Source: Symbiodinium natans
Taxonomy: Eukaryota > Sar > Dinophyceae > Suessiales > Symbiodiniaceae
Length of the DNA: 12,500 nt
Reading direction: 5' to 3'
NCBI GenBank assembly: GCA_905221605.1
Contig: CAJNDS010001491.1
Span: 471,360 to 483,859 of the forward strand
Positions 12,390-12,500 of the stretch are shown here, piece by piece. A program made the position numbers and the translations under genes. The notes beneath the pieces were generated by a model. It was not told the DNA's origin. It did not search any database and saw only the letters and a program-made list of their open reading frames with translations. The first letter of the stretch is position 1. Each line of letters begins with the position of its first letter.

Positions 12390-12405
12390 AGGAAGAGGTC
12401 CCAGC

Positions 12406-12464
12406 CCAGAATCGAAGATTCACAAAGCGCTCCCAGTCCTGGGAGTTGCCTTTCCTGGGAGCCC
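12406..12464 (-). CDS. candidate exon, minus strand, product unknown
   Basis: The first candidate exon in transcription order. An acceptor reading GGTTGCAG precedes 12464 and a GC-type donor follows 12406 (TGG|GCTGGG). The frame (phase 1>0) reads APRKGNSQDWERFVNLRFW, a mixed charged and aromatic composition unlike the simple-repeat translations nearby. Its phase does not match the favoured frame of the next candidate (12207-12345), so one of the two boundaries is probably wrong. No family recognised. Confidence 0.38.
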
Positions 12465-12500
12465 CTGCAACCTTCCTGGGACCCCTGAGCTCCCCTAACC

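Noticed and set aside
12291-12498. Overlapping plus-strand ORFs of 64-65 codons
   Set aside because: Two plus frames and several minus frames are open; the minus readings have acceptors and donors and continue the strand pattern.
1-12500. A true chromosome end or a simple ancient telomere fusion
   Set aside because: Tract orientation changes many times and every tract is embedded in unique DNA; neither a terminal array nor a single head-to-head junction is present.
1-12500. rRNA or tRNA genes and CRISPR arrays
   Set aside because: I looked for conserved rRNA blocks, tRNA-like cloverleaf arms and regular repeat-spacer units on both strands and saw none; the alternating tracts have irregular spacing and no fixed repeat length.

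Overview
The window looks like nuclear DNA of a eukaryote with a plant/alveolate-type telomere heptamer (TTTAGGG), most likely a dinoflagellate. The evidence for that is: (1) degenerate TTTAGGG/CCCTAAA tracts run from end to end in both orientations, separated by 50-300 bp of unique sequence; (2) almost every unique island holds a short open frame on the minus strand flanked by AG acceptors and GT, GC or GA donors, a donor mixture known from dinoflagellates; (3) no island gives a long uninterrupted gene. A coccidian such as Eimeria, which also has AAACCCT repeats inside its chromosomes, or a plant-lineage genome is the main alternative. There is no bacterial-type gene, rRNA or tRNA that I can recognise.

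Layout: positions 1-12030 alternate between telomere-like tracts and unique islands; 12030-12500 is repeat-poor. Several tracts have turned into pure arrays of a variant unit: TGTAGGGG (5101-5244), TTGATAGGG-like nonamers (about 7203-7460) and TTTAAGGG (about 9331-9495). Other repeats are a 24-30 bp GGGCCCGAAGGC minisatellite (5491-5722), a GA/GGGA tract (6708-6824), (GAAT)20 (8961-9040), two C-run/A-run/microsatellite composites (3552-3606, 8938-9043), and a 142-bp element with terminal inverted repeats and a TA duplication (9842-9983).

Gene model (inference): I read the islands as short exons of one or more minus-strand genes transcribed from the right edge to the left edge, with the telomere-like tracts inside the introns. 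More than 30 candidate exons of about 20-195 nt are listed. Several neighbouring exons agree in reading phase, for example 11620-11680 > 10792-10985 > 10243-10339 > 9731-9823 > 9542-9592, then 7802-7864 > 7134-7189 > 6561-6607, then 3887-3930 > 3421-3458 > 3299-3365, and 2389-2467 > 2136-2223 > 2027-2075. Two very short introns (55 nt at 3366-3420 and 60 nt at 2076-2135) have good GT...AG ends. The product is not recognised: it has one proline-rich stretch and one charged, coiled-coil-like stretch, and no domain I can name. Neither a start codon nor a final exon is identified, so the window may lie entirely inside the gene(s).

Caution: a 60-100 nt island has an open frame on some strand by chance quite often, and I picked frames by eye. 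The case rests on strand consistency, splice sites and phase agreement together, not on any single exon. In each exon entry 'phase a>b' gives the number of codon bases carried in from the previous exon and carried out to the next.
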